A stretch of DNA of 64,000 bases. Origin: CAZRXG01 sp964603985 (GTDB lineage Bacteria; Chloroflexota; Anaerolineae; Aggregatilineales; UBA3940). The stretch spans positions 1-64,000 of the forward strand of contig CAZRXG010000009.1 of NCBI GenBank assembly GCA_964603985.1. Reading direction: 5' to 3'. Positions 50,290 through 59,922 of this stretch are shown here, in pieces. Numbering within the stretch: the stretch's first letter is position 1; every line of letters begins with the position of its first letter. A program made the position numbers and the translations under genes. A model generated the notes under the pieces. That model saw only the letters and a program-made list of their open reading frames with translations, was not told where the DNA came from and did no database searches.

Positions 50290-51516
50290 ATGAACGTCCG
50301 CTCGGTTACCGCCTTTATCGATGTGACACACCCCTTGGAGGCCGGTGCCATCGCCGCCATCGGCGATGTCCTGCGCACCGCGCGTGAAGCCCTGAACGAG
50401 GCCGGGCTTACCGTCCAGACCACCCGCCTGGCCGCCCAGCCTTTCCCCGCCGCCCTCAGCGAAGCCGGGCCAGGCAAGGTGGTCGACCTGGCTAAGGACC
50501 TGGAGGCCATCGCCTTCGTCCACGAGATCGACTACATCTCGCTCGGCGTGGCCCGCATGGACGATCCCCCCGCCTTCGTCGAGGCCATCCCCGACGCCCT
50601 GGGAGCCACCGAGAACGTCTTCGCCGGGATCGAGATCGCCAATCGCGACACCGGCCTGCGGCTGCCCCGCATCCGCCGCGCCGCCGAGGTGATCAGACGC
50701 GTATCGGTTCTGACCGACGACGGCTTCGCCAACCTGCGCCTGGCTGCCCTGGCCAACGTCCCGGCCTGGTCGCCGTTCTTCCCGGCGGCCTACCACGCCG
50801 GCGGCCCCCCACGCATCGCCGTGGCGACCGAGAGCGCCGACCTGGCCCTGACCGCCATCAGCGGGGCCGCGTCACTGGCCGACGCCCGCAGCCTGCTTGT
50901 TCAGGCCATCGAGCGCGAGGCCGCCCGTGTCGAGGGAATCGTGCGCCCGGTCGCCGAGCGCCTCGACGTGCACTTCCAGGGCATCGACTTTTCGCTCGCC
51001 CCCTATCCCGACGAGGCCCACAGCGTTGGCGCGGCGCTGGAGAAGCTCGGCCTGTCGGGCGTCGGCGGGCAGGGCACATTGGCCGCTGCCGCATTCCTGG
51101 CCGAGACGCTCGACCGCGCGCAGTTCACACGCACCGGCTTCTGCGGGCTGATGCTGCCCGTCCTGGAGGACAGCACGCTGGCCCAGGCCGCCGCCGATGG
51201 CCTGCTGCGCATCTCCGACCTGCTCGTCTTTTCGGCGGTGTGTGGCACCGGGCTGGATACCCTCCCGCTGGCCGGTGACGTGAGTGACGAGCACCTGGCC
51301 GCCATCCTGGTCGACGTGGGCGCGCTGGCCCTGCGCCTCGATAAGCCGCTCACGGCGCGCCTGATGCCGCTGCCCGGCAAACAGGCCGGTGACCCGACCG
51401 CCTTCGAGTTTGAGTACTTCGCCAACAGCCGCGTGCTGCCGACGCACGGCGGCCCGTTGGGCGGCCTGCTGGCCGGTAACGAGGACGTGCCCATCCACTC
51501 GTTGGGCGAGCGTTGA
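50290..51516 (+). CDS. DUF711 (UPF0210) family protein
   Basis: The 408-residue protein matches the DUF711 family along its length: MNVRSVTAFID opening, EFVHEIDYISLG-like region, the GVGGQGTLAAAAFLAE area and the C-terminal MPLPGKQAGDPTAFEFEYF segment. The family is widespread but has no proven function; structures suggest a ferredoxin-like/PFL-related fold. A GGAGGAGAG site precedes the ATG. Confidence 0.88.
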   Translation: MNVRSVTAFIDVTHPLEAGAIAAIGDVLRTAREALNEAGLTVQTTRLAAQPFPAALSEAGPGKVVDLAKDLEAIAFVHEIDYISLGVARMDDPPAFVEAIPDALGATENVFAGIEIANRDTGLRLPRIRRAAEVIRRVSVLTDDGFANLRLAALANVPAWSPFFPAAYHAGGPPRIAVATESADLALTAISGAASLADARSLLVQAIEREAARVEGIVRPVAERLDVHFQGIDFSLAPYPDEAHSVGAALEKLGLSGVGGQGTLAAAAFLAETLDRAQFTRTGFCGLMLPVLEDSTLAQAAADGLLRISDLLVFSAVCGTGLDTLPLAGDVSDEHLAAILVDVGALALRLDKPLTARLMPLPGKQAGDPTAFEFEYFANSRVLPTHGGPLGGLLAGNEDVPIHSLGER

Positions 51517-51539
51517 CCAGTAGGGTTAAAAACTATTGT
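51513..51539 (+). promoter_or_regulatory. Possible promoter of carAB
   Basis: TTGACC and TATTGT are separated by only 15 bp in the 38-bp gap between the DUF711 gene and carA. The match is weak, and carAB may instead be read through from upstream. I see no PyrR site or attenuator. Confidence 0.25.
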
Positions 51540-51554
51540 GTATGGGGGAGAAGG

Positions 51555-52715
51555 ATGGTGGAATCAGCACAGATAGCAGCCCGGCTGGCGCTCGAAGACG
51601 GGAGTGTCTGGCAGGGTCAGGCATTTGGAGCAATTGGCAGGCAGGTAGGCGAAGTTGTCTTCAACACCGGCATGACCGGTTATCAGGAAATTCTGACCGA
51701 TCCGAGCTACGCTGGGCAGATCGTCGTGATGACCGCTCCGCAGATCGGTAACACCGGCGTGAACCCGGAGGATCACGAGTCGCGCCGCGCTTTCTTGCGC
51801 GGTTTTGTCGTGCGCGAGCTCAGCCCGACCGTATCTAACTGGCGGGCGGAGAGTTCGCTGGGGGCCTGGCTGGCGGAGCAGGGGATAATCGGGATCGCCG
51901 AAATAGATACCCGCGCCCTGACCCGTCGCCTGCGCGAGAAGGGGAGCCTGAAGGGCGTTCTGGCTACCGAGGATGGACTGAGCGAAGCGGAGCTGGTCGC
52001 CGAGGCACGGAACTGGCCGGGGTTGGAGGGTGTCGATCTGGTGCAGGAAGTGACCTGCGAAGAGGTACATCACTGGGACACATCCACCGGCGAGGCGTGG
52101 GCTTATCAGACTATGGACGAAGATCCGCCCCCACCCGGCACATTTCACGTTGTTGCATACGACTTTGGGATCAAGTCCAACATCCTGCGCCGGTTTGCGA
52201 CCTACGGCTGCCGTGTGACGGTTGTGCCCGCCACAACCCCCGCCGCCGATGTGTTGGCAATGCAGCCGGACGGGGTGTTCTTGAGCAACGGCCCCGGCGA
52301 CCCCGCAGTGGTGACGTATGGGGTCGAGGCAGCCAGAGAGATGTTGGGTCGTGTACCACTTTTCGGCATCTGCCTGGGGCACCAGATTTTAGGGCAGGCG
52401 TTTGGTGGAAGTACGTACAAGCTCAAATTCGGGCATCACGGCATCAACCAGCCGGTGAAGCATCTTCCCTCCGGGCGTGTCGAGATCAGCGCGCATAACC
52501 ACAACTTCGCCGTTGACCCGGCATCGCTGCCGGATGAAATCGAGGTAACACATCTGAACCTCAACGACGGCTGCTGCGAAGGGATGCGGCACAGAGCACT
52601 CCCCGCCCTCAGCATCCAGTACCACCCTGAAGCGGCCCCCGGCCCCCACGACGCCGACCCGGTGTTCGCCGAATTTGTCCAGATGATGCGGCAGCACGCA
52701 GCGGAGAGGCTGTAA
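51555..52715 (+). CDS. carA: Carbamoyl-phosphate synthase small subunit
   Basis: CarA is the glutaminase subunit that supplies ammonia to CarB for arginine and pyrimidine synthesis. The 386-residue protein has the N-terminal CPSase domain (NTGMTGYQEILTDPSY, APQIGNTGVN) and a class I glutamine amidotransferase domain with the nucleophile in FGICLGHQ and the YHPEA motif. The ATG at 51555 has a GGGGGAGAAGG site directly upstream. carB follows 5 bp after its stop. Confidence 0.97.
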   Translation: MVESAQIAARLALEDGSVWQGQAFGAIGRQVGEVVFNTGMTGYQEILTDPSYAGQIVVMTAPQIGNTGVNPEDHESRRAFLRGFVVRELSPTVSNWRAESSLGAWLAEQGIIGIAEIDTRALTRRLREKGSLKGVLATEDGLSEAELVAEARNWPGLEGVDLVQEVTCEEVHHWDTSTGEAWAYQTMDEDPPPPGTFHVVAYDFGIKSNILRRFATYGCRVTVVPATTPAADVLAMQPDGVFLSNGPGDPAVVTYGVEAAREMLGRVPLFGICLGHQILGQAFGGSTYKLKFGHHGINQPVKHLPSGRVEISAHNHNFAVDPASLPDEIEVTHLNLNDGCCEGMRHRALPALSIQYHPEAAPGPHDADPVFAEFVQMMRQHAAERL

Positions 52716-52720
52716 AGTCG

Positions 52721-55700
52721 ATGCCCAAACGGACCGACATTCAGACGGTGTTGATCGTTGGCGCAGGCCCGATTGTGATCGGGCAGGCGGCGGAGTTCGA
52801 TTACAGTGGCACGCAGGCTGTCAAGGCGCTTTCTGCGGAGGGGTACCGGATCGTGCTGGTCAACAGCAACCCGGCCACCATCATGACCGACCCGGTGTTC
52901 GCCGACGCGACCTACATCGAGCCGATCACGGCTGACATCCTGGAGATGATCATTGATAAAGAACGGCCTGATGCGCTGCTGCCAACCGTTGGCGGGCAAA
53001 CGGCCCTCAACGTGGCAGTTGAGCTTGCCGAGAGCGGCGTGCTGGAACGGTACGGGGTCGAGTTAATCGGCGCGAATCTGGAGACCATCCGCCTCGCCGA
53101 GGATCGCCTGCTTTTCAAGTCGACGGTGGAGGCCGCCGGGTTGGAGTGTCCTCGAAGCGGCCTGGCCGGGTCGCTTGAGGAGGCTCAGGCCGTTGCCCGG
53201 CAAATCGGGCATTACCCGGTCCTCATCCGCCCGTCATTTACGCTGGGCGGAAGCGGAGGGAGCGTGGCCCACGACCGGGACGATTTCCGCGCCAAAGTCG
53301 ATTTCGGCCTGCGCGAAAGCCCGGTTCACACCGTGCTGATCGAGGAGAGCGTGCTCGGCTGGAAAGAGTTTGAGCTGGAGGTCATGCGCGACCGGGCGGG
53401 AAACTTCGTGGTGGTGTGCTCGATTGAGAACGTCGACCCGATGGGCATTCACACCGGCGACTCGATCACGGTGGCCCCGGCAATGACGCTCACCGACCGT
53501 GAGTACCAGCGCCTGCGCGATCAGGCCCGGGTCGTGATGAACGCTATCGGTGTGGAGACCGGCGGCGCAAACGTCCAGTTTGCGGTCAACCCGGAGGATG
53601 GGCGTGTCGTCGTCATCGAGATGAATCCCCGCGTCAGCCGTTCCTCAGCACTGGCAAGCAAGGCGACCGGCTTCCCGATTGCCAAGATCGCGGCGCTGCT
53701 GGCGGTCGGATATACCCTGGACGAGATACCGAACGACATCACCCGCACGACCGTCGCCGCATTCGAGCCGAGTATTGATTACGTGGTAACCAAGCTGCCG
53801 CGCTGGGCGTTTGGGAAGTTCCCCGGCGTGGACCCGACGCTTGGCCCGCAGATGAAGTCGGTTGGCGAGGTGATGGCAATTGGCCGGACGTTCAGAGAAT
53901 CCCTGCTGAAAGGGCTGCAATCGCTTGAGCTGCCCAGGCCGCCCTACCCGACGGCGAAGCATACGTGCTGGGATGGCGAGATCGACAGTCTGAAGGTTCC
54001 GTCGGATCGGCGGTTCTGGGCCGTATGGGAGGCACTCCGGGCCGGTCATCCGGCAGAGGCGGTTGCAGAAGCAAGTGGTTTTGATCTGTGGTTCGTGGCG
54101 CAGGTGGCGCAGATCGTCGCGCTGGAAAGGCGCATCGTGGAATACGGGGCGGTCGAAGCGCTGCCGGACGAACTGCTGCGGGCGGCGAAACGGGCAGGGT
54201 TCGGTGATGAGCACATCGCATGGCTTCTCTCGCAGCCGGGGCTGCCCCCAACTTCAACAGAAGCCGAACAGGAGGTATCGGCCTGGGACGTGCGGGCGCA
54301 TCGCGCTGCACAGGGGATCGTGCCGACGTATCACATGGTCGATACCTGCGCAGCGGAGTTCGAGTCGGCCACGCCGTACCTGTACAGCTCGTACGAAACC
54401 GAATCGGAAGCGCCCCCAACCGCTCGCGAGAAAGTCATCATCCTGGGCAGTGGGCCGAACCGCATTGGGCAGGGGATTGAGTTTGATTACTGCTGCGTCC
54501 ATGCTGCCTTTGCGCTCCGCGACGGTGGCTACGAAGCGATCATGGTCAACTGCAACCCGGAGACGGTCAGCACAGATTACGACACGTCGGACCGGCTGTA
54601 TTTTGAGCCGTTGACACTTGAGCATGTGCTGAACGTCGTCGAGCGCGAGCGGCCGCTCAAGGGTGTGATCGTGCAGTTTGGGGGACAGACGCCGTTATCT
54701 CTCGTGAATGATCTGGCCCGCGCCGGGGTGCCCATCCTGGGCACGATCCCCGATTCCATCGACACAGCCGAAGATCGAGGGCGATTTGGTGACCTTCTGT
54801 GCGAGTTGGAGATCCCCAACCCGGCGCATGGTGTGGCTCACTCGCCGCAGGAGGCCCGTGAAATTGCCCGCCGGATAGAATATCCGGTCATCACGCGGCC
54901 CTCTTACGTGCTGGGGGGGCGCGCCATGGCAATCGTCTACGATGATGCCGCCCTGAATCAGTACATCAACACGACGCTGGAAAGCGTGCCCGGACAATCG
55001 ATCCTGATCGACCATTATCTGGAAGACTCCTACGAAATCGACGTTGATGCGCTGTGCGACGGCGAGCGGGTCGTTATGTGTGGCATCATGCAGCACATCG
55101 AGGAGGCAGGTGTGCACAGCGGCGACTCAGCCTGTGTGCTTCCACCCTATAAGATTTCCGCCTATCACCTTGCCCACATCCGGGAATACACCGAAAAGAT
55201 CGGCCTCGCATTGGGCGTCAAAGGGCTGATGAACATCCAGTTCGGTATCAAGGATGACATTGTATACATGTTTGAGGTCAATCCTAGGGCAAGCCGGACG
55301 GTGCCATACGTCAGCAAGGCAACGAGTGTGCCGCTGGCTAAACTGGCAACCCACGTCATCATGGGGAAGTCACTGGAGGAACTTGGCCTGACCGAAGAGC
55401 CTCCGGTTGATGGCTTCTTTGTCAAAGAGGCCGTTCTGCCGTTCAAGAAGTTTATGGGGGTTGATGCCCGGCTCGGCCCGGAGATGCGCAGCACCGGCGA
55501 AGTGATGGGCCATGCGGTGCGCTTTGGGCACGCCTTCGCCAAAGCTCAGATCGCGGCGGGTGTTCCACTGCCGCTTTCCGGCACGATCTTTTTGAGCGTC
55601 AACGACTTCGACAAGAGCGCGGCGCTCAAGCTGGCCCGTGATCTCAATCGTATGGGTTTCAAGATACTCGCCACTCGCGGAACGGCGGATTTTTGCGCCC

Positions 55701-55990
55701 ATGCAAACATCACAGCGGGGAAAGTAAACAAGGTCAGCGAAGGCAGCCCGCATGTCGTCGATTTGATCCAGGCCGGGCAGATCGACCTGGTGATCAACAC
55801 ACCGTTGGGGTCTGACGCCCACAGCGACGGTATGAAGCTCCGGGTGGCTGCGGTGCGGTATGGCGTTCCGTTGATCACCACCCTCAGCGCCGCGCAGGCC
55901 GCCGTCAACGGCATCCGGGCGCTGCGCGATCATGAGTTGAGGGTGCAGGGGTTACAGGAACTCTACCGCTTCAGCCGGCCTCATCGTTAG
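52721..55990 (+). CDS. carB: Carbamoyl-phosphate synthase large subunit
   Basis: CarB builds carbamoyl phosphate from bicarbonate, ammonia and two ATP. The 1,089-residue chain has the two homologous ATP-grasp halves (GAGPIVIGQAAEFDYSG at the start, GSGPNRIGQGIEFDY for the second) joined by the oligomerisation domain. A C-terminal MGS-like allosteric domain starts near GTIFLSVNDFDKSAA. Length and order are standard. It converges with the lysine operon; only 18 bp separate the two stop codons and I see no terminator there. Confidence 0.97.
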   Translation: MPKRTDIQTVLIVGAGPIVIGQAAEFDYSGTQAVKALSAEGYRIVLVNSNPATIMTDPVFADATYIEPITADILEMIIDKERPDALLPTVGGQTALNVAVELAESGVLERYGVELIGANLETIRLAEDRLLFKSTVEAAGLECPRSGLAGSLEEAQAVARQIGHYPVLIRPSFTLGGSGGSVAHDRDDFRAKVDFGLRESPVHTVLIEESVLGWKEFELEVMRDRAGNFVVVCSIENVDPMGIHTGDSITVAPAMTLTDREYQRLRDQARVVMNAIGVETGGANVQFAVNPEDGRVVVIEMNPRVSRSSALASKATGFPIAKIAALLAVGYTLDEIPNDITRTTVAAFEPSIDYVVTKLPRWAFGKFPGVDPTLGPQMKSVGEVMAIGRTFRESLLKGLQSLELPRPPYPTAKHTCWDGEIDSLKVPSDRRFWAVWEALRAGHPAEAVAEASGFDLWFVAQVAQIVALERRIVEYGAVEALPDELLRAAKRAGFGDEHIAWLLSQPGLPPTSTEAEQEVSAWDVRAHRAAQGIVPTYHMVDTCAAEFESATPYLYSSYETESEAPPTAREKVIILGSGPNRIGQGIEFDYCCVHAAFALRDGGYEAIMVNCNPETVSTDYDTSDRLYFEPLTLEHVLNVVERERPLKGVIVQFGGQTPLSLVNDLARAGVPILGTIPDSIDTAEDRGRFGDLLCELEIPNPAHGVAHSPQEAREIARRIEYPVITRPSYVLGGRAMAIVYDDAALNQYINTTLESVPGQSILIDHYLEDSYEIDVDALCDGERVVMCGIMQHIEEAGVHSGDSACVLPPYKISAYHLAHIREYTEKIGLALGVKGLMNIQFGIKDDIVYMFEVNPRASRTVPYVSKATSVPLAKLATHVIMGKSLEELGLTEEPPVDGFFVKEAVLPFKKFMGVDARLGPEMRSTGEVMGHAVRFGHAFAKAQIAAGVPLPLSGTIFLSVNDFDKSAALKLARDLNRMGFKILATRGTADFCAHANITAGKVNKVSEGSPHVVDLIQAGQIDLVINTPLGSDAHSDGMKLRVAAVRYGVPLITTLSAAQAAVNGIRALRDHELRVQGLQELYRFSRPHR

Positions 55991-56008
55991 GAGCCACAGC
56001 TTCGCCGT

Positions 56009-57013
56009 TCAGCCAAGCGCCGACAGAACGGCCTCCCTGATCGTGTCGGTGGCGTTGGGAGCCTTGAGGATACCCGCATCGTTCACGAGCACCGACCGCA
56101 CCGCCTCCTCGATGCGGTCGGCCACCTCCGGTTGATCCCAGACGTGGCGAACCAGCAGCGCCCCACTCAAGATGGCAGCCATCGGGTTTGCCCGCCCCTG
56201 CCCGGCGATATCTGGCGCGGAGCCATGTACCGGCTCGGCGACGGCAATATCATCCCCCCAGTTCAGTGAAGGGGCCAGCCCCAGACCACCGCCCCAGTGT
56301 GCGGCGGCGTCAGAGAGGATGTCCCCGAACAGGTTGGTTGTCACGACCACGTCAAAGCGCGCCGGTTCGGCCACCATCTTCAACGCCGCGACATCCACCA
56401 GCAGCTCGTCCACCTCGACGTGAAAACCCTGCCCGGCGAATTCACGAACGACCTCGCGGACGCAGTCGCGGAACAGACCATCGGTGAGCGGCAGGACATT
56501 GGCCTTGTGAACGATGGTCAGCCGCGTCCGCCCCAGCGACTGCGCCAGCCTCAGCGCGCGTCTGGCTATCCGGCGGGAGGCTGAGCGGGTGATCACCCGC
56601 TCGGCGACGGCCTTCCCATCCTCCCGGCGCTCTCGCCCGATGTACAGCCCTTCCGTGTTTTCGCGGACGATGACCATATCGACATCGGCGCGCGGTGAGA
56701 GGCCCGGCCACGACTGAACCGGGCGGACGTTGGCGTACAGATCGAGCGACTGCCGCATGGTGATGATCGCGCTGCGATACCCCTCCACCCGGTGCGACGG
56801 CGACGACACCGCCCCGAACAGCCCCGCGCCGCACGCCCGGATTGCGTCCAGGGTTTCCTCAGGCACCGAGACACCCCGCCGCTCAAAGCACGCCCATCCG
56901 GCCTCTGCCTCGACCGTTTCGAGATCCGGCAGGGCCGCACGCAGGACGGCCACCGCAGCCGGGATTACCTCCAGCCCGATCCCATCGCCGGGGATCACAC
57001 ACAGCCTCGGCAT
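56009..57013 (-). CDS. Homoisocitrate dehydrogenase
   Basis: The 334-residue protein belongs to the isocitrate/isopropylmalate dehydrogenase family. The substrate motif RENTEGLYIG, the SPSHRVEGYRSAI loop and the following LRQSLDLYANVRP-like segment are like Thermus homoisocitrate dehydrogenase and unlike leuB (which has RELTGGIY). It oxidises homoisocitrate to 2-oxoadipate. Catalytic Lys and Asp residues are present in VHKANVLPLTDG and LFGDILSD. The ATG at 57013 has GAGGTG upstream; a GTG two codons earlier overlaps the preceding stop. It is the last gene of the lysine operon. Confidence 0.85.
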   Translation of the reverse strand: MPRLCVIPGDGIGLEVIPAAVAVLRAALPDLETVEAEAGWACFERRGVSVPEETLDAIRACGAGLFGAVSSPSHRVEGYRSAIITMRQSLDLYANVRPVQSWPGLSPRADVDMVIVRENTEGLYIGRERREDGKAVAERVITRSASRRIARRALRLAQSLGRTRLTIVHKANVLPLTDGLFRDCVREVVREFAGQGFHVEVDELLVDVAALKMVAEPARFDVVVTTNLFGDILSDAAAHWGGGLGLAPSLNWGDDIAVAEPVHGSAPDIAGQGRANPMAAILSGALLVRHVWDQPEVADRIEEAVRSVLVNDAGILKAPNATDTIREAVLSALG

Positions 57014-57015
57014 AC

Positions 57016-57510
57016 TCACACCTCACCAGGGAAGCGCCCAAGCTCCCGGACGTAGGGCACGATTCCCCCGGCTGCGATGACCTCACGGGCAAACGGGGGC
57101 AGCGGCGGCAGGGAGAGGACCTCACCATTGTGGGTCAGCGTGCCTTCGTCAAGGTTCAACACAACCTCGTCGCCTTCACCCAGCCGGGCGACGAGGTCGG
57201 GCGCGACAAAGATCGGGATGCCCAGGTTGATGGCATTACGGTAAAAGATCCGTGCGAAGCTACATGAGATGATCGCCCCGACCGACCGTCTTTTCAATGC
57301 CAGCGGCGCATACTCACGGGACGAGCCGCAACCGAAGTTATCCCCGGCAACGATGATATCGCCCGGCTGGGCCTCCCGGTTGAAGTCCGGGCGGGCTTCA
57401 ATAAACGCCGCCGTACCCACGTCCTCGTCAGGTCGCATATAGGGCGCGTACCGCCCCGGTACGATCTGGTCTGTGTCGACATCTGAGCCGAATTTCCACA
57501 CACGTGCCAT
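57016..57510 (-). CDS. lysU: Homoaconitase small subunit (LeuD-like)
   Basis: The 164-residue protein is the swivelling-domain subunit of a LeuD-type hydro-lyase: SDVDTDQIVPGRY opening, then GDNFGCGSSREYAPLALK and FYRNAINLGIPIF. In this operon it pairs with the large subunit to isomerise homocitrate to homoisocitrate. The ATG at 57510 is the family start; the frame upstream to 57543 is not. It overlaps or abuts the next gene. Confidence 0.88.
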   Translation of the reverse strand: MARVWKFGSDVDTDQIVPGRYAPYMRPDEDVGTAAFIEARPDFNREAQPGDIIVAGDNFGCGSSREYAPLALKRRSVGAIISCSFARIFYRNAINLGIPIFVAPDLVARLGEGDEVVLNLDEGTLTHNGEVLSLPPLPPFAREVIAAGGIVPYVRELGRFPGEV

Positions 57511-57532
57511 GGCAGACACTACGCTCCTGTTC

Positions 57533-58789
57533 CTACAACTCACGCGGGTCGGTGATCTGCCCGGTTAGGGCAGTCGCCGCAGCCACCGCCGGAGAAGCCA
57601 GGTAAATCTGCGAGGTGGGAGCACCCATTCTGCCCTTGAAGTTGCGATTGCCGGTCGAAAGGCAGACATCATCCTCCCCCAGCGTCCCCTGGTGACGCCC
57701 CATGCAAGCGCCGCAGCCAGGCGTCGTCAGCGCGGCCCCGGCCTCGATCAGCGCGAGGAGGGTCCCATCGGCGATTGCCCTCTGGAGTTCCTGACCGGAG
57801 GCAGGGGTAACAATAAATCGCACACTGCCTGAGATGCGCTTACCGCGCAGGATCTTCGCGGCGGCTCGCATATCGTCGTAGCGTCCGTTGGTGCAGGTTC
57901 CCAGGAACACCATGTCAACCGCCGTCCCCACAAGATCCGGGAGATCAAAGACGTTGTCGACTGCGTGTGGGGCCGCGACCTGCGGCTCCAGCGTGTCGAG
58001 ATTCACCTCAACTGTGCGGGCGTATTCCGCTTCCGGGTCGATGTACAACCAGTCCGGCACGTCAAACCGCTCGATGACCTCGCCAGAAGGCGGCACGATC
58101 CCGGCCTTCGCGCCCAGTTCAACCGCCATACTCGCCAGTGTCTGGCGGCCCGGCAGGGACATCCAATCCAGCCCGTGATATTCCACGGCGGCATATGTCG
58201 CCCCCGCAATCGTCATGATACGCTCCAGCTTCAAGGCGAGGTCCTTGGCACCGACGCCAGGGCCGAATCGCCCGGAGACCTGTACGCGGATTGTCTCCGG
58301 CACCTTCAGCCAGGTCCGTCCGGTGCCCCAGATCAGTGCAATATCGGTTGATCCCATCCCCGAACCAAAAGCCCCGACCGCGCCGTAGCTGGTCGAGTGC
58401 GAGTCGGATCCGAGCACGACCCGGCCTGGTTGGGCGATTCCCTCTTCAATCAATACCTGATGGCAAATTCCCCGCCCAACCTCAAACAGGCGTATCCCCT
58501 CCTCTCGCGCGAAGCGGCGCACCTCGTTCTGGCCGTTGGCCGTCCCCACCGTCGACGCGGGCGCGACGTGATCCAGCACCAGCACCACCTGTTGAGCGTC
58601 GTGAACGTGTTCGATGCCCAACTCATCGCGCATGATGCGGATGATGCTGGGCGAGAGTGAGTCGTGGCCCATCACCATGTCAGGCTCGATGACCACAAGT
58701 TCCCCGGCGGCCACCGGCCTACCGGCGGCGTGCGATAAGATCTGTTCGGCTAAAGTCTGTCCCACGATGTTGTCCTCCGGTGTGGTCAT
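57533..58789 (-). CDS. lysT: Homoaconitase large subunit (LeuC-like)
   Basis: The 418-residue protein carries the [4Fe-4S] cluster cysteines in LGTCTNGRYDD and PGCGACMG, plus LGSDSHSTSYGAVGAFG. It matches the shorter archaeal/Thermus LeuC-type group, used either for leucine or lysine. The surrounding homocitrate synthase, LysJ, LysK, LysZ and LysY genes point to lysine. Its start overlaps the homocitrate synthase stop by 4 bp (ATGA). Confidence 0.9.
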   Translation of the reverse strand: MTTPEDNIVGQTLAEQILSHAAGRPVAAGELVVIEPDMVMGHDSLSPSIIRIMRDELGIEHVHDAQQVVLVLDHVAPASTVGTANGQNEVRRFAREEGIRLFEVGRGICHQVLIEEGIAQPGRVVLGSDSHSTSYGAVGAFGSGMGSTDIALIWGTGRTWLKVPETIRVQVSGRFGPGVGAKDLALKLERIMTIAGATYAAVEYHGLDWMSLPGRQTLASMAVELGAKAGIVPPSGEVIERFDVPDWLYIDPEAEYARTVEVNLDTLEPQVAAPHAVDNVFDLPDLVGTAVDMVFLGTCTNGRYDDMRAAAKILRGKRISGSVRFIVTPASGQELQRAIADGTLLALIEAGAALTTPGCGACMGRHQGTLGEDDVCLSTGNRNFKGRMGAPTSQIYLASPAVAAATALTGQITDPREL

Positions 58790-59910
58790 TCCTGCGTCGC
58801 GTACAGCAGGCGGTCAACGTCATCCAGCGTCAGCGGGTGATGGTCGGCCCTCGTTTTGATCTGCTCGGTAACGTGCTTGATCGCGTCATTGGCAAGCGTT
58901 AATCCAAGTTGCTCGGCGCGGTGCCGCACGGCGTTCCAGCCCGTAAGCCGGTGGGCGACGTGGACGCTGCGCGTCAACCCGAAGTCCTCCGGTCTGAGGA
59001 TCTCGTAAGTCGATGGGTTGTTCAGCACAGCCTTGGCATGGATCCCGGCCTTGTGTGTGAAGGCCGAGAAACCCGTGATGTAGTTGTTGAACGGAATATC
59101 CACTCCGACCAGCGAGGCGACGAGCCGGTCCAGCTCCAGCAGACGGGGAAGCCGGTATTTAGCCACCAGCCCGGGATCGGTTGTGTAGAGGCGCGCGACC
59201 AGCCCACCCAACGGCGTGATGCCATTGCGCTCGCCGATGCCCAGCACACTGGTATCAATGTGGGTGGCCCCGGCTTCCAGCGCGGCGTAAGCATTGGCGA
59301 TTGCACATCCCGAGTCGTTGTGCCCATGAAACTCAATATCGGCCTTGACCCGCCGACGCAGCGCGGAAACAAGATCATAGATTTCCCACGGCGTGCCGCC
59401 GCCAACGGTATCGGCAACGCCAACCCGGTCTATACCCATCCTATCGACGGTTTCATACACGCGGAACAGGTTCTCAGGTTCGCTGCGTAAGCTGTCCTCG
59501 GTGCCGAAGCGCACCTCCACGTCCTGGGTCTTCAGCCAGGCGATCACCTCCTGTGCCAAGTCGATGATCTGGTCGATGCTCTTGCCATGGCTGAACTCGC
59601 GCAGGTGTGATGATGTCCCAATGACGACATCCACGCCATCAACACCGGTATCGACGGCGCGTTTGGCGTCGTCCAGGCAGCAGCGTATGTGGGTCAGCAC
59701 TCTGGCATTCAGCCCCAGATCGGCGATGGTGCAGCAGTCGTCGTGGCTCTGGGGCGAGGCCATCGGCGAGGTCAGCTCGATGTACTCCACACCGAAGTCG
59801 TCCAGCAGGTGTGCGATCTCAACCTTCTGCTCGGTCGTGAAGAAGGCATTAACAAACTGCTCTCCCTCGCGCAGCGTCGAGTCGACGATGGCAAAGTTGT
59901 CCAGGTTCAT
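58786..59910 (-). CDS. Homocitrate synthase
   Basis: Homocitrate synthase condenses acetyl-CoA with 2-oxoglutarate in the first committed step. The 374-residue protein has the DRE-TIM motif STLREGEQF near the start, the HGHNDSGCAIANAYAALEAGA metal-binding motif and the C-terminal SAFTHKAGIHAKAVLNNP segment. The overall pattern is like Thermus homocitrate synthase more than leuA. A GGAGGGGG ribosome site precedes the ATG. It overlaps lysT by 4 bp. Confidence 0.9.
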   Translation of the reverse strand: MNLDNFAIVDSTLREGEQFVNAFFTTEQKVEIAHLLDDFGVEYIELTSPMASPQSHDDCCTIADLGLNARVLTHIRCCLDDAKRAVDTGVDGVDVVIGTSSHLREFSHGKSIDQIIDLAQEVIAWLKTQDVEVRFGTEDSLRSEPENLFRVYETVDRMGIDRVGVADTVGGGTPWEIYDLVSALRRRVKADIEFHGHNDSGCAIANAYAALEAGATHIDTSVLGIGERNGITPLGGLVARLYTTDPGLVAKYRLPRLLELDRLVASLVGVDIPFNNYITGFSAFTHKAGIHAKAVLNNPSTYEILRPEDFGLTRSVHVAHRLTGWNAVRHRAEQLGLTLANDAIKHVTEQIKTRADHHPLTLDDVDRLLYATQE

Positions 59911-59922
59911 AACCCCCTCCGG

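Noticed and set aside
56009..59910. Leucine (leuABCD) operon
   Set aside because: The dehydrogenase has RENTEGLY and not RELTGGIY, the synthase resembles homocitrate synthase, and the neighbours are lysJ, lysK, lysZ and lysY.
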